From SOIV01 sp964435925 (lineage in GTDB: Bacteria > Acidobacteriota > Aminicenantia > Aminicenantales > Aminicenantaceae): a DNA stretch of 64,000 nt. Made by a program: the position numbers and the translations under genes. The stretch spans positions 1 to 64,000 of the forward strand of contig CAYTBG010000002.1 in the NCBI GenBank assembly GCA_964435925.1. The letters run 5' to 3'. Of this stretch, positions 1-9,136 are shown in pieces; within the stretch, counting starts at the first letter, position 1; the number at the start of each line of letters is the position of its first letter. The notes beneath the pieces are model-generated. The model saw only the letters and a program-made list of their open reading frames with translations, did not search any database and was not told where the DNA came from.

Positions 1-909
1 GAAAAAGCAGCCATTCGGTGTGGCTTTTCTCCTAATATCATCGGGACCATAACAGACGCCACGACAGCTGCTTCCGACACCAGAAAAGCGGCCAAAGAAA
101 TGCTGGATTTGAAAGTAGATCTGCTGCTTTTTGCCGGAGGAGATGGAACGGCAAGGGATATATACACTGCTGTAGGCGGTTCAATGGTAGTTTTAGGAAT
201 TCCTGCAGGGGTTAAGATTCATTCTGCTGTGTATGCCTGTAATCCAGTGAGGGCAGGTGAGTTGGCGCTTTTATTTTTTCAGGAAAAGGCAAAAAATATC
301 CTGGAAGCGGAAGTGATGGACATTGACGAAGAAGATTATAGAAAAGGAAGATTACGAGCTAAATTATACGGGTATTTAAAAATACCCTTTGAAAGAAGAT
401 ACCTTCAGAGAGTAAAAGCAGGGAGTCCTGTTAGTGAACAATACTCTCAGGAAGCAATCGCGCATGACGTTACAGAAAATATGTCTGATGAGTTTTATTA
501 TATCGTCGGGCCCGGAACCACTACCAGGTCAATAATGGAAAAGCTCAATTTAAATGATGCCTTATTAGGAATAGACCTTATTCATAAAAAAAAGCTTGTC
601 GGAAAAGATTTGAATGAGGCAGATCTACTCGAGAAAATTAAAGGAAAAAAAACTAAACTAATCATTACACCCATCGGCGGCCAGGGCTATCTATTCGGAA
701 GAGGGAATCAGCAAATAAGCCCGGAAGTCATTAAACATGTCGGAAAAGACAATATAATCATTGTAGCTACAAAGCATAAAATAAATTCACTGTATGGTCG
801 TCCTTTGTTAGTCGATACAGGGGATAAAGCAACTGATCGACTGTTAAATGATTATTTTAAGGTTATTACCGGTTATCGAGACGCTATAATTTATAAAGTG
901 ACATATTGA
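1..909 (+). CDS. ATP-NAD kinase family protein (5' end outside the window)
   Basis: The reading frame is open from the first base, so the gene starts upstream; 302 codons are visible. The NAD-kinase nucleotide-binding signature GGDGT lies at visible codons 46-50, preceded by a hydrophobic strand (DLLLFA) and followed by TARDI. Further glycine-rich segments (GTTTRSIM, IGGQGYLFGRG) fit the ATP-NAD/AcoX-like branch of the family. Members of this fold phosphorylate NAD or related substrates with ATP. The AcoX-like branch is longer than classical NadK and its substrate is often unproven, so I give no symbol. It ends 16 bases before a REP-like sequence and a decayed transposase, and no partner gene is visible downstream. 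Confidence 0.85.
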   Translation, partial: EKAAIRCGFSPNIIGTITDATTAASDTRKAAKEMLDLKVDLLLFAGGDGTARDIYTAVGGSMVVLGIPAGVKIHSAVYACNPVRAGELALLFFQEKAKNILEAEVMDIDEEDYRKGRLRAKLYGYLKIPFERRYLQRVKAGSPVSEQYSQEAIAHDVTENMSDEFYYIVGPGTTTRSIMEKLNLNDALLGIDLIHKKKLVGKDLNEADLLEKIKGKKTKLIITPIGGQGYLFGRGNQQISPEVIKHVGKDNIIIVATKHKINSLYGRPLLVDTGDKATDRLLNDYFKVITGYRDAIIYKVTY

Positions 910-924
910 TTTGGGGGTCAGGTC

Positions 925-1059
925 TGGAAAGAACGGGATGAAGGTATTGCAATCGCCATTAACCGGTGGAGGTATAGCTTAGAAGATGTAGGTAAGTTTG
1001 TAGGATTGCATTATTCTTGGGTAAGTAGAATCGCAAAAAAAGCAAAAAACAAGACCCCT
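925..1059 (+). pseudogene. Remnant of a REP-associated (IS200-like) transposase, C-terminal helix-turn-helix
   Basis: An open stretch with no start codon reads WKERDEGIAIAINRW, then YSLEDVGKFVGLHYSWVSRI. The second part resembles the DnaA-like helix-turn-helix tail found at the C-terminus of REP-associated tyrosine transposases (for example GLHYSTVSRI). The catalytic Y1 domain with its HUH motif is absent. The fragment is bounded by GGGGTC (914-919) on the left and GACCCC (1053-1058) on the right, an inverted pair as expected for REP-type ends. It is inactive and only marks a past insertion. Confidence 0.55.
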
Positions 1060-1099
1060 ATTGTATTCATACTCCTTTGGAGATGCTTCCCCTCGCCTT

Positions 1100-1269
1100 C
1101 CTCAATGATAAGTATATGCAGATGAGGCTGTAAGGAAAGAAAAGAGGATAATGGGGTCAGCCCTTATCAAAATGAAGCTTGAAAAATCAAAGGATGAAAA
1201 GTTTTTCTCTTCAATAGCAAGGCCTGATCCCAACTAAGAATATAAAGGAAGTTGAAGAGAAGGCGGTTT
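1100..1269. repeat. Dispersed repeat, copy 1 (REP-like palindromic core)
   Basis: This 170-base stretch matches 31072-31250 with small indels. Shared segments include GATAAGTATA, CAGATGAGGCTGTAAGGAAA, GGGGTCAGCCCTTA and TATAAAGGA. Inside it, 1153-1231 begins with GGGGTCAG and ends with CTGATCCC, so the ends can pair. It has no coding capacity and lies just after the transposase remnant. It is probably a non-autonomous element mobilised by a REP-associated transposase. Confidence 0.75.
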
Positions 1270-1287
1270 TTTAGATTCTTGACATGA

Positions 1288-1435
1288 AGATAGGGATTTT
1301 CTTCTAAAGTTTGAATCTTTATTCAGAATATGTAATAATGAAAAAAAATGAGTTTTAAATTCTTCTAATCTAGTACAAAATTCCGGTTTCTGTTGAGTTT
1401 TATTTGTGTTGTATTTTTTGTTAAGGAACTCAATT
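1288..1435 (+). promoter_or_regulatory. Shared stress-gene promoter/leader, copy 1
   Basis: This region aligns with 9137-9362 and 18438-18652. Common segments are CAG/CATAATATGTAATAA, AAATTCTTCTAAT, AGTACAAAA/AGCACAAAA, TTTCTGTTGAG and TTGTTAAGGA. A plausible promoter is TTGAAT around 1311 with TAATAA about 16 bases later. A leader of roughly 95 bases then runs to the Shine-Dalgarno AAGGA before the ATG at 1436. Conservation at three places, in front of unrelated genes, argues for regulation rather than chance. Confidence 0.6.
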
Positions 1436-1723
1436 ATGGATAAGAAAAGAATTTATCAGGAAAAGATTAAAGCTCAATTAAAAAATGTAAGCCCTAAAAT
1501 TTATCAATTAAAGGCCAAAGCCAAGAAGGTAAATGTAGTGGATGGAATTGATTATTACAAGCAGATTGAAAAATTAAAGGCTATGCGGGATTTGCTGAGA
1601 TTGGAACTTCAGGAACTGAAAGAGATCGAAGAGGATCCAGATGGGGATCTCGAAAAAAGAATACAGAATTCCATGGATGATTTGAAGGAAACTTTAGACA
1701 TTGCTGTTTCAAAGCTCAAGTAA
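1436..1723 (+). CDS. Small coiled-coil stress-response-like protein, copy 1
   Basis: A 95-residue, highly charged, almost entirely helical protein rich in Lys, Glu and Leu, with heptad-like spacing (YYKQIEKLKA, LELQELKEIEE). It resembles the small coiled-coil proteins annotated as sll1863-family stress response proteins, a family-level impression only. The ATG at 1436 is chosen over an upstream start at 1406 because AAGGA lies at proper spacing and because the second copy (18653) begins at the same residue. It heads a three-gene unit with the epimerase and ATP-grasp genes, under the conserved leader. No signal peptide or membrane segment is present, so it is probably cytosolic. Confidence 0.75.
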   Translation: MDKKRIYQEKIKAQLKNVSPKIYQLKAKAKKVNVVDGIDYYKQIEKLKAMRDLLRLELQELKEIEEDPDGDLEKRIQNSMDDLKETLDIAVSKLK

Positions 1724-1758
1724 GAGAATATTAACCTCTCTTTTGGGTGCAAGGATAA

Positions 1759-2664
1759 GTGAAAAAGATGAAAATAGTTGTCACAGGCGGTAGCGGAAAA
1801 TTGGCCAGATACCTCGCACCCGTGCTTGCACGCGAGCATACGATCTTGCTCTATGATAAACAGGACCCACGGCAGAGCCAGTTCTCATATATGAAGGGTG
1901 AAGTCACAGACAGGGCTAAACTGAGCGAGGCTTTTCGAGATGCAGATGTAGTGATACATCTGGCAGCTCTGCGGTCCCGTTACAACCATCTGCCGATGAA
2001 GGTGATGGAAACAAACATCTTAGGAACTTTCAGTGTGCTCGAGGCAGCACGGAGCCAAGGAGTGGAAAAGTTGTTATTCTCCAGCAGCGACGCGGTTCTT
2101 GGAATAGCACAGAGTGTGAATGAGTTGGCTCCCGAGTACGTACCGATAGACGAGAAACATCCCTTAAAGCCACAGGATCCTTACGGAATCAGCAAGATGC
2201 TAGGAGAGGAGATGTGCTGCTGCTATGCGGAAGGATATGATATTGACATCATTGCCCTGCGGTTTTCGAACATTTTCTGTCCTGGGGACGAGCAAAAATA
2301 TTTGACCGACGCAAAAGATCCATCAGCGAGGCGTAAGTCCCTGTGGGCCTGGGTTCACGTGGAAGATGCAGTTTACGCTATTGTGTGCGCTCTTATGTCC
2401 GACCTGAAAGGGTATGATGTATTCCATATAGTGGCTGAAGACGTATGTCTTTCGAATCCGAATATCCAGAATCTGATGGCTACTTACTTTCCTAAAACTC
2501 CAATTAGAAGACCTCTTTCCGATAAAGAAAGTCTTATTGATTGCAGGAAGGCCAAGCATAAACTGGGCTTCCAACTGCGCAGTCGATTCGCCGAAGTGCT
2601 GACCATGGAAGATTCAGAGCCTCCTAGCAAGAATCATCGGGCGATTAAGGCCATGAAATCATAA
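1759..2664 (+). CDS. NAD-dependent epimerase/dehydratase (extended SDR), copy 1, intact
   Basis: The 301-residue protein has the Rossmann dinucleotide motif TGGSGKLA at residues 9-16, a VIHLAA strand at 65-70, the catalytic serine region SSSDAV at 108-113 and the YGISK (YxxxK) active site at 142-146, the layout of extended SDR sugar-nucleotide epimerases and dehydratases. The start is GTG at 1759; 36 bases separate it from the coiled-coil gene. It is followed after 16 bases by the ATP-grasp gene, so the two are probably co-transcribed. The substrate cannot be deduced. A near-identical second copy at 18976 carries an in-frame stop, so this is the functional copy. Confidence 0.88.
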   Translation: MKKMKIVVTGGSGKLARYLAPVLAREHTILLYDKQDPRQSQFSYMKGEVTDRAKLSEAFRDADVVIHLAALRSRYNHLPMKVMETNILGTFSVLEAARSQGVEKLLFSSSDAVLGIAQSVNELAPEYVPIDEKHPLKPQDPYGISKMLGEEMCCCYAEGYDIDIIALRFSNIFCPGDEQKYLTDAKDPSARRKSLWAWVHVEDAVYAIVCALMSDLKGYDVFHIVAEDVCLSNPNIQNLMATYFPKTPIRRPLSDKESLIDCRKAKHKLGFQLRSRFAEVLTMEDSEPPSKNHRAIKAMKS

Positions 2665-2680
2665 AGGTAACTAGATAATT

Positions 2681-3652
2681 ATGAAGATTGCGATAGTCTA
2701 CCATCCGGCGCGAATGCGTGCGACCGAAGATAAAATCCAAGGGTCACGCCGCAAACTCCTGTACCCCACTCTTACCCGCGTGCGCAAGGCATTCGAGCGT
2801 GCTCATAACAAGGTTGTGACTGTTGATGGACGAGGCAACCTGTTTGCGAAGATCAGGAGAGCCAAGCCAGATATAGTATTCAACTGGTACTCAATACCTG
2901 GCAGAGTCCAGTCATACGTACCTGCGATCTTGGAAAAGATGGGAATGCCTTACACTGGTTGCAGTGCTTTGTGCCATGCTCTGGCAATGCATAAGGGGCT
3001 GGCGGGTAAAGTCCTTCGATATGACAAGTTGCCGGTGCCGCAATTCGCCTTGGTCAATCGAAAACAACGGGAGCCATCTCGGCAGGTAGAATTTCCAATC
3101 CTGGTAAAGCCCTGCTCTTTAGGGGCGAGCGAAGGAGTATCAGAAGGGTCTTTTGTCGAGTCGGCCGAAGAACTGCCTGCAGCAATAGATGCTGTTCTTG
3201 CAGTAGACAAGGAAGCAGTCATAACAAAGTACATTCCTGGCCGCGAGATAACCGTCGGCGTCATCGGCAACAAAAAATTACAAATCCTGCCAATCCTAGA
3301 GAAACATTTCGAGACTAAGCGAGGAGCGCCTCGAATCTTTACAGAAAAGATGAAGAAGAAATCTACCCACTGGCAATATAACGTAACGGTACCTGAAATG
3401 AAAGCGGATGAGGAGACAGCTGTGAAGAAGGCAGCGACAAGGGCCTTTCGTTCGATTGGCTGTACTGACTATGCACGAGTGGACATCCGCCTGGATAAAC
3501 AAGGGATTCCCTGGATTCTCGAGGTAAATACACTCCCGGGGATTTATCCGAAATTCAGCCCAATGGCCAAGATGGCCAGTGAAATAGGCAAGCCAGCTGA
3601 GTATCTGGCCACGCGGATCCTAGAAGAAGCCGAAGAGAGGCACGGTCTATAA
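2681..3652 (+). CDS. D-alanine-D-alanine ligase-like ATP-grasp enzyme, copy 1
   Basis: A 323-residue ATP-grasp protein. The ATP-binding loop KPCSLGASEGVS starts near residue 143, and the metal-binding C-terminal motif EVNTLPG is at 281-287 with D268 upstream, as in Ddl-type ligases. The N-terminus (VYHPARMRATEDK) lacks the usual Ddl GGxSxEH signature, so it is a divergent relative rather than a clear Ddl. ATP-grasp enzymes form amide bonds between a carboxylate and an amine through an acyl phosphate. It sits 16 bases after the epimerase gene, and the pair is duplicated at 18976-20869. The division operon in this window lacks ddl, so a role in D-Ala-D-Ala synthesis cannot be excluded, but a separate ligase reaction seems more likely. 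Confidence 0.85.
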   Translation: MKIAIVYHPARMRATEDKIQGSRRKLLYPTLTRVRKAFERAHNKVVTVDGRGNLFAKIRRAKPDIVFNWYSIPGRVQSYVPAILEKMGMPYTGCSALCHALAMHKGLAGKVLRYDKLPVPQFALVNRKQREPSRQVEFPILVKPCSLGASEGVSEGSFVESAEELPAAIDAVLAVDKEAVITKYIPGREITVGVIGNKKLQILPILEKHFETKRGAPRIFTEKMKKKSTHWQYNVTVPEMKADEETAVKKAATRAFRSIGCTDYARVDIRLDKQGIPWILEVNTLPGIYPKFSPMAKMASEIGKPAEYLATRILEEAEERHGL

Positions 3653-3765
3653 GAAGTGATCCCTGAGAGGGATTCGCTAGCCTTAGCAGGCAGTGCTCCC
3701 TGCGCGATTTTGGCCGCGAGAGCCTGGCCGCCTTGATGGCCAAAAGGCAGTAAATATATCACTTC
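3653..3765. repeat. Conserved 3' element with inverted ends, copy 1
   Basis: Immediately after the ATP-grasp stop codon lies GAAGTGAT (3653-3660), whose reverse complement ATCACTTC occurs at 3758-3765. Smaller internal complements such as GCAGG/CCTGC are present. The same arrangement follows the second ATP-grasp gene (20870-20981), with diverged middle but conserved ends. It may fold in the transcript as a 3' stabiliser or terminator, or mark the end of the duplicated segment; no T-run is present. Confidence 0.5.
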
Positions 3766-3896
3766 GTCCCTTGCTGAGGAATGAGTACATGAGGTGGGAG
3801 CCCATTTTGAAAAACTCCATCACGAGACTCTCATCAATGTGTCAAGTAAAGACAATCTTTGAATAGTCAAGCAAATTAAATCCTAGAACAAATAAT

Positions 3897-5048
3897 TTAA
3901 TAGGATAGTTTTAAAATTTCTAAGACATCTTCCTTTTTCAGTTTCTTGAAGTTGCCAATCTCGCCAAAATAAACTGCCTTTGTTGCCATTTCTTCAAATT
4001 TTTCATAATTAATGTTTACTTGAGAAAATGTCTTTGGCATCTCTAAAGAGCTGAAAAAATCCCCTGTTTTTTGTATGCTTAAGTTAGCAATACCTGTTTT
4101 TTCTCCTGTATTAGGGATGTCCCACACGTTATGAGCAAATTCTACAAATTTATTAACATTCTCGTTCATTACATATTTCATCCAGTTGGGAAACAGTATT
4201 GCCATGCCAACACCATGTGTTAGGTCATATATTGCACTGACTTCATGTTCAATTTTGTGTGTTGCAAAGTCTCCCTTTTTGCCGAATGATAAAAGGCCGT
4301 TTAAGGCAAGACTTCCAGCCCACATTATGTTTGCTCTTGCTTCATAATCATTTGGGTTCGCTAAAACAATCGGTCCATACTTTATGCATGTTTTTAAGAT
4401 GCCTTCAGCTAAACGATCCTGCAGATATGCTCCTTTTGTAGCATCGAAGTATTGCTCAAAAACATGGCTCATTATATCAACAATCCCTGCTGCTGTATGT
4501 GGTCGGGGCACAGTCATCGTATATGTTGGATCAAGTATTGAAAATTTTGGTCTTAGAAGATTTGATGTTATTGAGAGTTTTTGTTGTGTTTCTTCGTTAT
4601 TGATTACTGCGCTTGCGTTTATTTCAGAAGCTGCTGCAGCCAAAGTCAAGATAGTTCCGATTGGAAGGGCCTTTTCTACTGTTGCTTTTCTCATGAATAA
4701 GTCCCAGACATCATCTGGATAATAGATCCCCGCCGCGATTGCTTTAGAGCAGTCTATAACACTCCCTCCTCCAGCAGCCAAGATAAAATCAACATTGTTT
4801 TCTGCGCATATCGTTATCCCTTTTTTTACACTTGAGAGTCTTGGATTTGGCTTTATTCCAGACAATTCGAAATATGTCTTATTTTTTAACGCATCAATAA
4901 CTTTTTCATAGATACCATTTTTTTTGATACTCCCGCCGCCCCAAGCAAATAATATCCTGTTATAGTTTTTAATTTTGCTTTCTAAATTATTTATCTGGTC
5001 TTTGCCAAAAAGAATTTCTGTCGGAATTAGATAGTCAAAATTTAACAT
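3897..5048 (-). CDS. Iron-containing alcohol dehydrogenase (butanol dehydrogenase/YqhD-like)
   Basis: The 383-residue protein shows the group III alcohol dehydrogenase pattern: FAWGGGS near residues 35-40, the GGGSVIDCSKAIA cofactor motif at 93-105, and metal-binding His/Asp clusters in PHTAAGIVDIMSHVFE and HKIEHEVSAIYDLTHGVGM. These enzymes reduce aldehydes or ketones with NAD(P)H using a bound divalent metal, often Fe. It is transcribed alone, divergently from the treT-like gene, with a 357-base AT-rich gap between them. Placed among stress genes it may remove toxic aldehydes, but that is inference. Confidence 0.9.
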   Translation of the reverse strand: MLNFDYLIPTEILFGKDQINNLESKIKNYNRILFAWGGGSIKKNGIYEKVIDALKNKTYFELSGIKPNPRLSSVKKGITICAENNVDFILAAGGGSVIDCSKAIAAGIYYPDDVWDLFMRKATVEKALPIGTILTLAAAASEINASAVINNEETQQKLSITSNLLRPKFSILDPTYTMTVPRPHTAAGIVDIMSHVFEQYFDATKGAYLQDRLAEGILKTCIKYGPIVLANPNDYEARANIMWAGSLALNGLLSFGKKGDFATHKIEHEVSAIYDLTHGVGMAILFPNWMKYVMNENVNKFVEFAHNVWDIPNTGEKTGIANLSIQKTGDFFSSLEMPKTFSQVNINYEKFEEMATKAVYFGEIGNFKKLKKEDVLEILKLSY

Positions 5049-5405
5049 TTTAAAACCTCAAATTAAGTTTATTTTTATTGTTGATATTTTGTTATGACCA
5101 AAAAAATTAATATAAAAAATTAAATTATTTAATACTATTCAAATTTTATCATAGACACCGGAGTATTTCCTCCATTATGCTTTGTATATGGAATTCAAGA
5201 TTTCCTTTATAACCAAAGGAAAGGCATTTAGAGCATAAATTCAATGCTGAAAATTTATAGAGAAGCCCTTTCGGTCTATAGTTCTTAGGCGAACTCCAAA
5301 TAAAAGGCGGTTTGACTCCTGATTTATTTGATGATAGATAGTAAAAGAGTCATGCAATTAAGCAATCATGATATTTTATGAAGCTTATTATCGGAGATTA
5401 GAGAT
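5049..5405. promoter_or_regulatory. Divergent intergenic region with putative treT promoter (TTGACT at 5312, TAGATA at 5335)
   Basis: This gap separates the divergent dehydrogenase and trehalose genes. On the plus strand TTGACT (5312-5317) and TAGATA (5335-5340) are separated by 17 bases, a good sigma-70 spacing, leaving a leader of about 60 bases to the ATG at 5406. GGAGA about 9 bases before that ATG is a fair ribosome site. The part near the dehydrogenase is very AT-rich. I see no gene or clear operator. Confidence 0.4.
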
Positions 5406-6620
5406 ATGAAGAGTTTGGATGATTATCTTCCTATTGTTGGAGAAAAGGTCATAGGGAATATTTATCAAAAAGCTCATCGCCTGATCAATAAACATATTGT
5501 GCATATAAATTCAACTGCCCAGGGAGGGGGTGTTGCCGAAATACTAAACAATCTTGTGCTTTTAATGAATGATGTTGGAATAGACACAGGCTGGAGAGTC
5601 TTGCTAGGGCCAGCGGATTTCTTTTCTGTGACAAAGAAATTTCACAATGCCCTTCAGGGCGATAAAATTAATTTATCTAGTAACAAAAAAAATCTCTATT
5701 TGGATACAAATGAGCGGTTTTCCAAATTTACTCATCTGGATCATAATTGTGTTATAGTACACGACCCTCAACCTCTCCCTCTGATTAAATTTCACAGAAA
5801 AAAGCAGCCGTGGATTTGGCGATGTCATATTGATCTCACTGACCCCAACAAGGAATTATGGAGTTATATTAAGCCCTTTATTCTCCGTTATGATATGATG
5901 ATAATTTCAACTAAGCATTTCAAGAAGAATGATCTTTTCGTTGAGCAACGAGTTATTCATCCTTCGATTGATCCTCTTTCTCCCAAAAACATGGATATAT
6001 CAGATGATACTATTTCAAAGATTTTTAAGAAGTTTGATATTCCAACGGATAAACCCCTCATGACTCAGGTTTCTCGTTTTGATCCCTGGAAGGATCCAGA
6101 GGGAGTGCTAAGAGTGTTTGAGATTGTAAAAGAGAAAGTGGATTGCCGTCTTGTCTATTGTTATAACATGGCTGCTGATGATCCCGAGGGATTTGTGATA
6201 TATAGCGTAATAGAGAAGAAAGCCAGGAAGTATTTGAAAAAAGGTGATATTTTGTTCGTACGAGGAGATAATCAGATTTTAGTAAATGCTCTGCAGAGAA
6301 GATCTTCGGTCATCCTTCAAAAATCCACAAGGGAAGGTTTTGGCTTGTCACTTACTGAGGCTCAATGGAAGGGAATCCCTGTTGTGGCCTCGAAAATCGG
6401 CGGAATTCCTGAACAGGTTGTTAATAATAAAACAGGATTCCTTGTGGACCCCGATGATTTTGCTGGATGTGCTGATAAAGTGATTACTCTCCTCGAGGAT
6501 AAAAAACTTGCCAAAGAAATGGGAAGAGAAGGAAAAGAATTCATCAGAAATAATTTCCTTGTGACAAGGCATATAAGTGATTATTTGACACTTTTTATAG
6601 ATGTCTTTGATAATTATTAA
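5406..6620 (+). CDS. treT: Trehalose glycosyltransferring synthase-like GT4 glycosyltransferase
   Basis: The 404-residue protein begins with a region typical of TreT/trehalose phosphorylase-like GT4 enzymes, including HINSTAQGGGVAEIL (the glycine loop that grips the donor), and WRCHIDLTDPN in the middle. The C-terminal half has the donor-binding TQVSRFDPWKDPEG and the EX7E motif in EGFGLSLTEAQWKG. TreT joins a nucleoside-diphosphate glucose to free glucose, giving trehalose in one step. The OtsA-OtsB fusion follows 277 bases downstream, so two independent routes to trehalose are side by side. Some family members act as trehalose phosphorylases, so the reaction direction is not certain. Confidence 0.85.
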   Translation: MKSLDDYLPIVGEKVIGNIYQKAHRLINKHIVHINSTAQGGGVAEILNNLVLLMNDVGIDTGWRVLLGPADFFSVTKKFHNALQGDKINLSSNKKNLYLDTNERFSKFTHLDHNCVIVHDPQPLPLIKFHRKKQPWIWRCHIDLTDPNKELWSYIKPFILRYDMMIISTKHFKKNDLFVEQRVIHPSIDPLSPKNMDISDDTISKIFKKFDIPTDKPLMTQVSRFDPWKDPEGVLRVFEIVKEKVDCRLVYCYNMAADDPEGFVIYSVIEKKARKYLKKGDILFVRGDNQILVNALQRRSSVILQKSTREGFGLSLTEAQWKGIPVVASKIGGIPEQVVNNKTGFLVDPDDFAGCADKVITLLEDKKLAKEMGREGKEFIRNNFLVTRHISDYLTLFIDVFDNY

Positions 6621-6897
6621 TATCACTGATCCCTTTTCTTCCCTAATTGATTCCTTTTCAAGGGAAATATTCCAGGGCAAACTTTTCTTTGATTTATTTA
6701 TTTTCAGACTATGTCTTACAAATTAGCAATATTAAGCACTAACGAGGCAAATAGAAAAAAGAGAGACAGTCTTTCGGAAGCATCTCCAAAACCTTTTCTA
6801 ATAACGGAGATGGAAATGCTTACCCCTTTTCGAGCTAATTTGATATTGTCTTTATTAAAGAGTAAAATAATAAATAAATAACCCCTCAAAATTCATC

Positions 6898-9114
6898 ATG
6901 AAGGGAAATAAAAAGTCGAAAGGTAAAATCATTATTATTTCTAATAGACTGCCTGTAACGATAAGCAAAAGGAAAGATAAGCTGAAAATTCAACAGAGTC
7001 CGGGAGGATTGGCGACTTGTCTCCGTGCTATCCAAGAGGAGGAAAAGGCTATTTTTGTCGGTTGGCCTGGCTATTGGCCTGCAAACGTTGAAGAAAAAAG
7101 ATTAATTGAGAACGACCTCGTAAATAACTACAAGAGCTATCCTATCTTTATTTCTCCAGCAGAAATCGGCAAATATTATTATGGTTTTGCAAACAGAACT
7201 CTCTGGCCTCTTTTTCATTATTTTTCGACTTATTGTGCTTATGAAGAGTCAGAGTGGATTGCTTACAAAAGAGTGAATGAAAAATTTTTTCAGAAGGTAT
7301 TCGATTTAGCCGATCCGCAGGATACCTTCTGGATTCATGATTATCATCTTATGCTTCTTCCTGCTCTTATCAGAAAAAGTTTACCTCAAAGTGCAATTGG
7401 CTTTTTTCTGCATATCCCTTTTCCTTCTTCTGAGATATTTCGGACACTGCCGTGGCGAGAAGAGATTCTCGAAGGTTTCCTTGGAGCTGACCTCATAGGT
7501 TTTCATACCTATGAGTATGCTCAGCACTTTTTAAACAGCGTGTTGCTATTATTAGGATATGAACACGAGTTTGGAGAGATCCTTGTGGGCAACAGGATTG
7601 TAAGGGTAGAGAATTTTCCCATGGGGATCGATTCCCTGGGTTTGAAGAATCTTCTGGAAGAGCCTTCAATACAGAAAGAAATCAAAAAGCTTGAGGAAAA
7701 AATATGGACAAAGAAGAGAAAGATCATTCTTTCTGTTGATCGCTTGGATTATACCAAAGGAATCCCGCAACGATTAAAAGGCATTGAGTTGTTTTTAGAG
7801 AAAAATCCCGAGTGGCACAACCGGTTTACTTATATCATGTTATGTGTTCCCTCGAGGACTAAAGTTAAGCATTACTCTCTTCTCAAGGAAGAAGTTGATT
7901 CCCTGGTCGGAAGAATTAACGGCCGGTTTGGCGTGCCAGGTTGGATTCCTGTTCATTATATGTATCGTTCTCTTCCTTTTCATAAACTTTTCCCCCTCTA
8001 TACTATAGCCGATGTTGCTCTCGTTACTCCCTTACGCGATGGGATGAATTTGGTTGCTAAAGAATACGTCACTTCTAAAAAAGATAATAAGGGTGTTCTT
8101 GTGCTCAGCGAGACAGCCGGGGCTGCTTCTGAACTGGGAGAAGCCTTACTTGTTAATGTGAATAATAAAGAAGACATTGCCTCAGCATTGACTCAGGCTC
8201 TTGATATGAGTGAAGAAGAACAGGCAAGAGGGATGGAATTAATGAGAAAGCGGCTCTTTGAATATGATGTGTTGCACTGGGCCAGAAGTTTTATCGAGAG
8301 AATTAAAGATGTTAAAAAAATTCAGTCTCAACGTGAACATAGAAAGCTTAATGCAGAATGGGAGAAAAAACTCATATCTGATTTCAAAAGAAGTAAGAAT
8401 CGACTCCTATTCCTGGATTATGATGGCACATTAGTTTCTTTTGCTACGAAACCTGAGCAGGCAAAACCAGATATAGGATTGATTAGGCTTCTTTTTTCAA
8501 TGGGCAAGGATCCTCACAATACCTTGGTTATCGTTAGCGGAAGGGACCGGACAACAATAGAGCGCTGGCTGGGAAAGGTCCCTTGTGGTCTGGTTGCTGA
8601 ACATGGTGCCTGGGTTAAAAGAGACGCTCGTCATGGCTGGGAAAAGCAAAAGAGTCTATCCGGGGATTGGAAAGAACAATTAAAACCTATTCTCAAGACT
8701 TATGAATTTCGCGTTCCAGGTTCTCTGGTGGAAGAAAAAGAGTATGGAATTGCCTGGCATTATCGAAAGGCTAATCCAGAATTAGGTCAACTCAGGTCTG
8801 GTGAATTATTTGATTACTTAAATGAGTTTCTGGCCAATACAGATCTTCAGGTGATGCACGGCAATAAAGTTATTGAGGTGAGGATTTCTGGAATAAACAA
8901 AGGCAATGGTGTAATACCTTGGCTTTCTGAGAAAAGGTGGGATTTTATTCTTGCTTTGGGAGATGACTGGACTGATGAAGATCTATTTAAAATGTTACCA
9001 GCAACGGCTTATTCAATAAAAGTAAGCTACGGACCGTCTCAAGCCAAGTTTTATCTGGAATCCCCCCAAACAGCCAGGAGTATGCTCCGTAAGTTGGTTA
9101 AAATTCAGAAATAA
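6898..9114 (+). CDS. Bifunctional trehalose-6-phosphate synthase/trehalose phosphatase (OtsA-OtsB fusion)
   Basis: The 738-residue protein joins two enzymes. Residues 1 to about 480 are OtsA-like (GT20): ISNRLPV near the N-terminus, HDYHL at 147-151, HIPFPSSEIFR, and the donor-binding SVDRLDYTKGI. From about residue 500 an OtsB-like HAD phosphatase follows, with the nucleophile motif DYDGT at 507-511, VSGRDR, and the metal motif GDDWTDED. It would make trehalose-6-phosphate from UDP-glucose and glucose-6-phosphate and then dephosphorylate it. All catalytic motifs I looked for are present in both halves. No strong ribosome site precedes the ATG. Confidence 0.94.
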   Translation: MKGNKKSKGKIIIISNRLPVTISKRKDKLKIQQSPGGLATCLRAIQEEEKAIFVGWPGYWPANVEEKRLIENDLVNNYKSYPIFISPAEIGKYYYGFANRTLWPLFHYFSTYCAYEESEWIAYKRVNEKFFQKVFDLADPQDTFWIHDYHLMLLPALIRKSLPQSAIGFFLHIPFPSSEIFRTLPWREEILEGFLGADLIGFHTYEYAQHFLNSVLLLLGYEHEFGEILVGNRIVRVENFPMGIDSLGLKNLLEEPSIQKEIKKLEEKIWTKKRKIILSVDRLDYTKGIPQRLKGIELFLEKNPEWHNRFTYIMLCVPSRTKVKHYSLLKEEVDSLVGRINGRFGVPGWIPVHYMYRSLPFHKLFPLYTIADVALVTPLRDGMNLVAKEYVTSKKDNKGVLVLSETAGAASELGEALLVNVNNKEDIASALTQALDMSEEEQARGMELMRKRLFEYDVLHWARSFIERIKDVKKIQSQREHRKLNAEWEKKLISDFKRSKNRLLFLDYDGTLVSFATKPEQAKPDIGLIRLLFSMGKDPHNTLVIVSGRDRTTIERWLGKVPCGLVAEHGAWVKRDARHGWEKQKSLSGDWKEQLKPILKTYEFRVPGSLVEEKEYGIAWHYRKANPELGQLRSGELFDYLNEFLANTDLQVMHGNKVIEVRISGINKGNGVIPWLSEKRWDFILALGDDWTDEDLFKMLPATAYSIKVSYGPSQAKFYLESPQTARSMLRKLVKIQK

Positions 9115-9136
9115 AAAATTACTCCGATTTTTCCTG

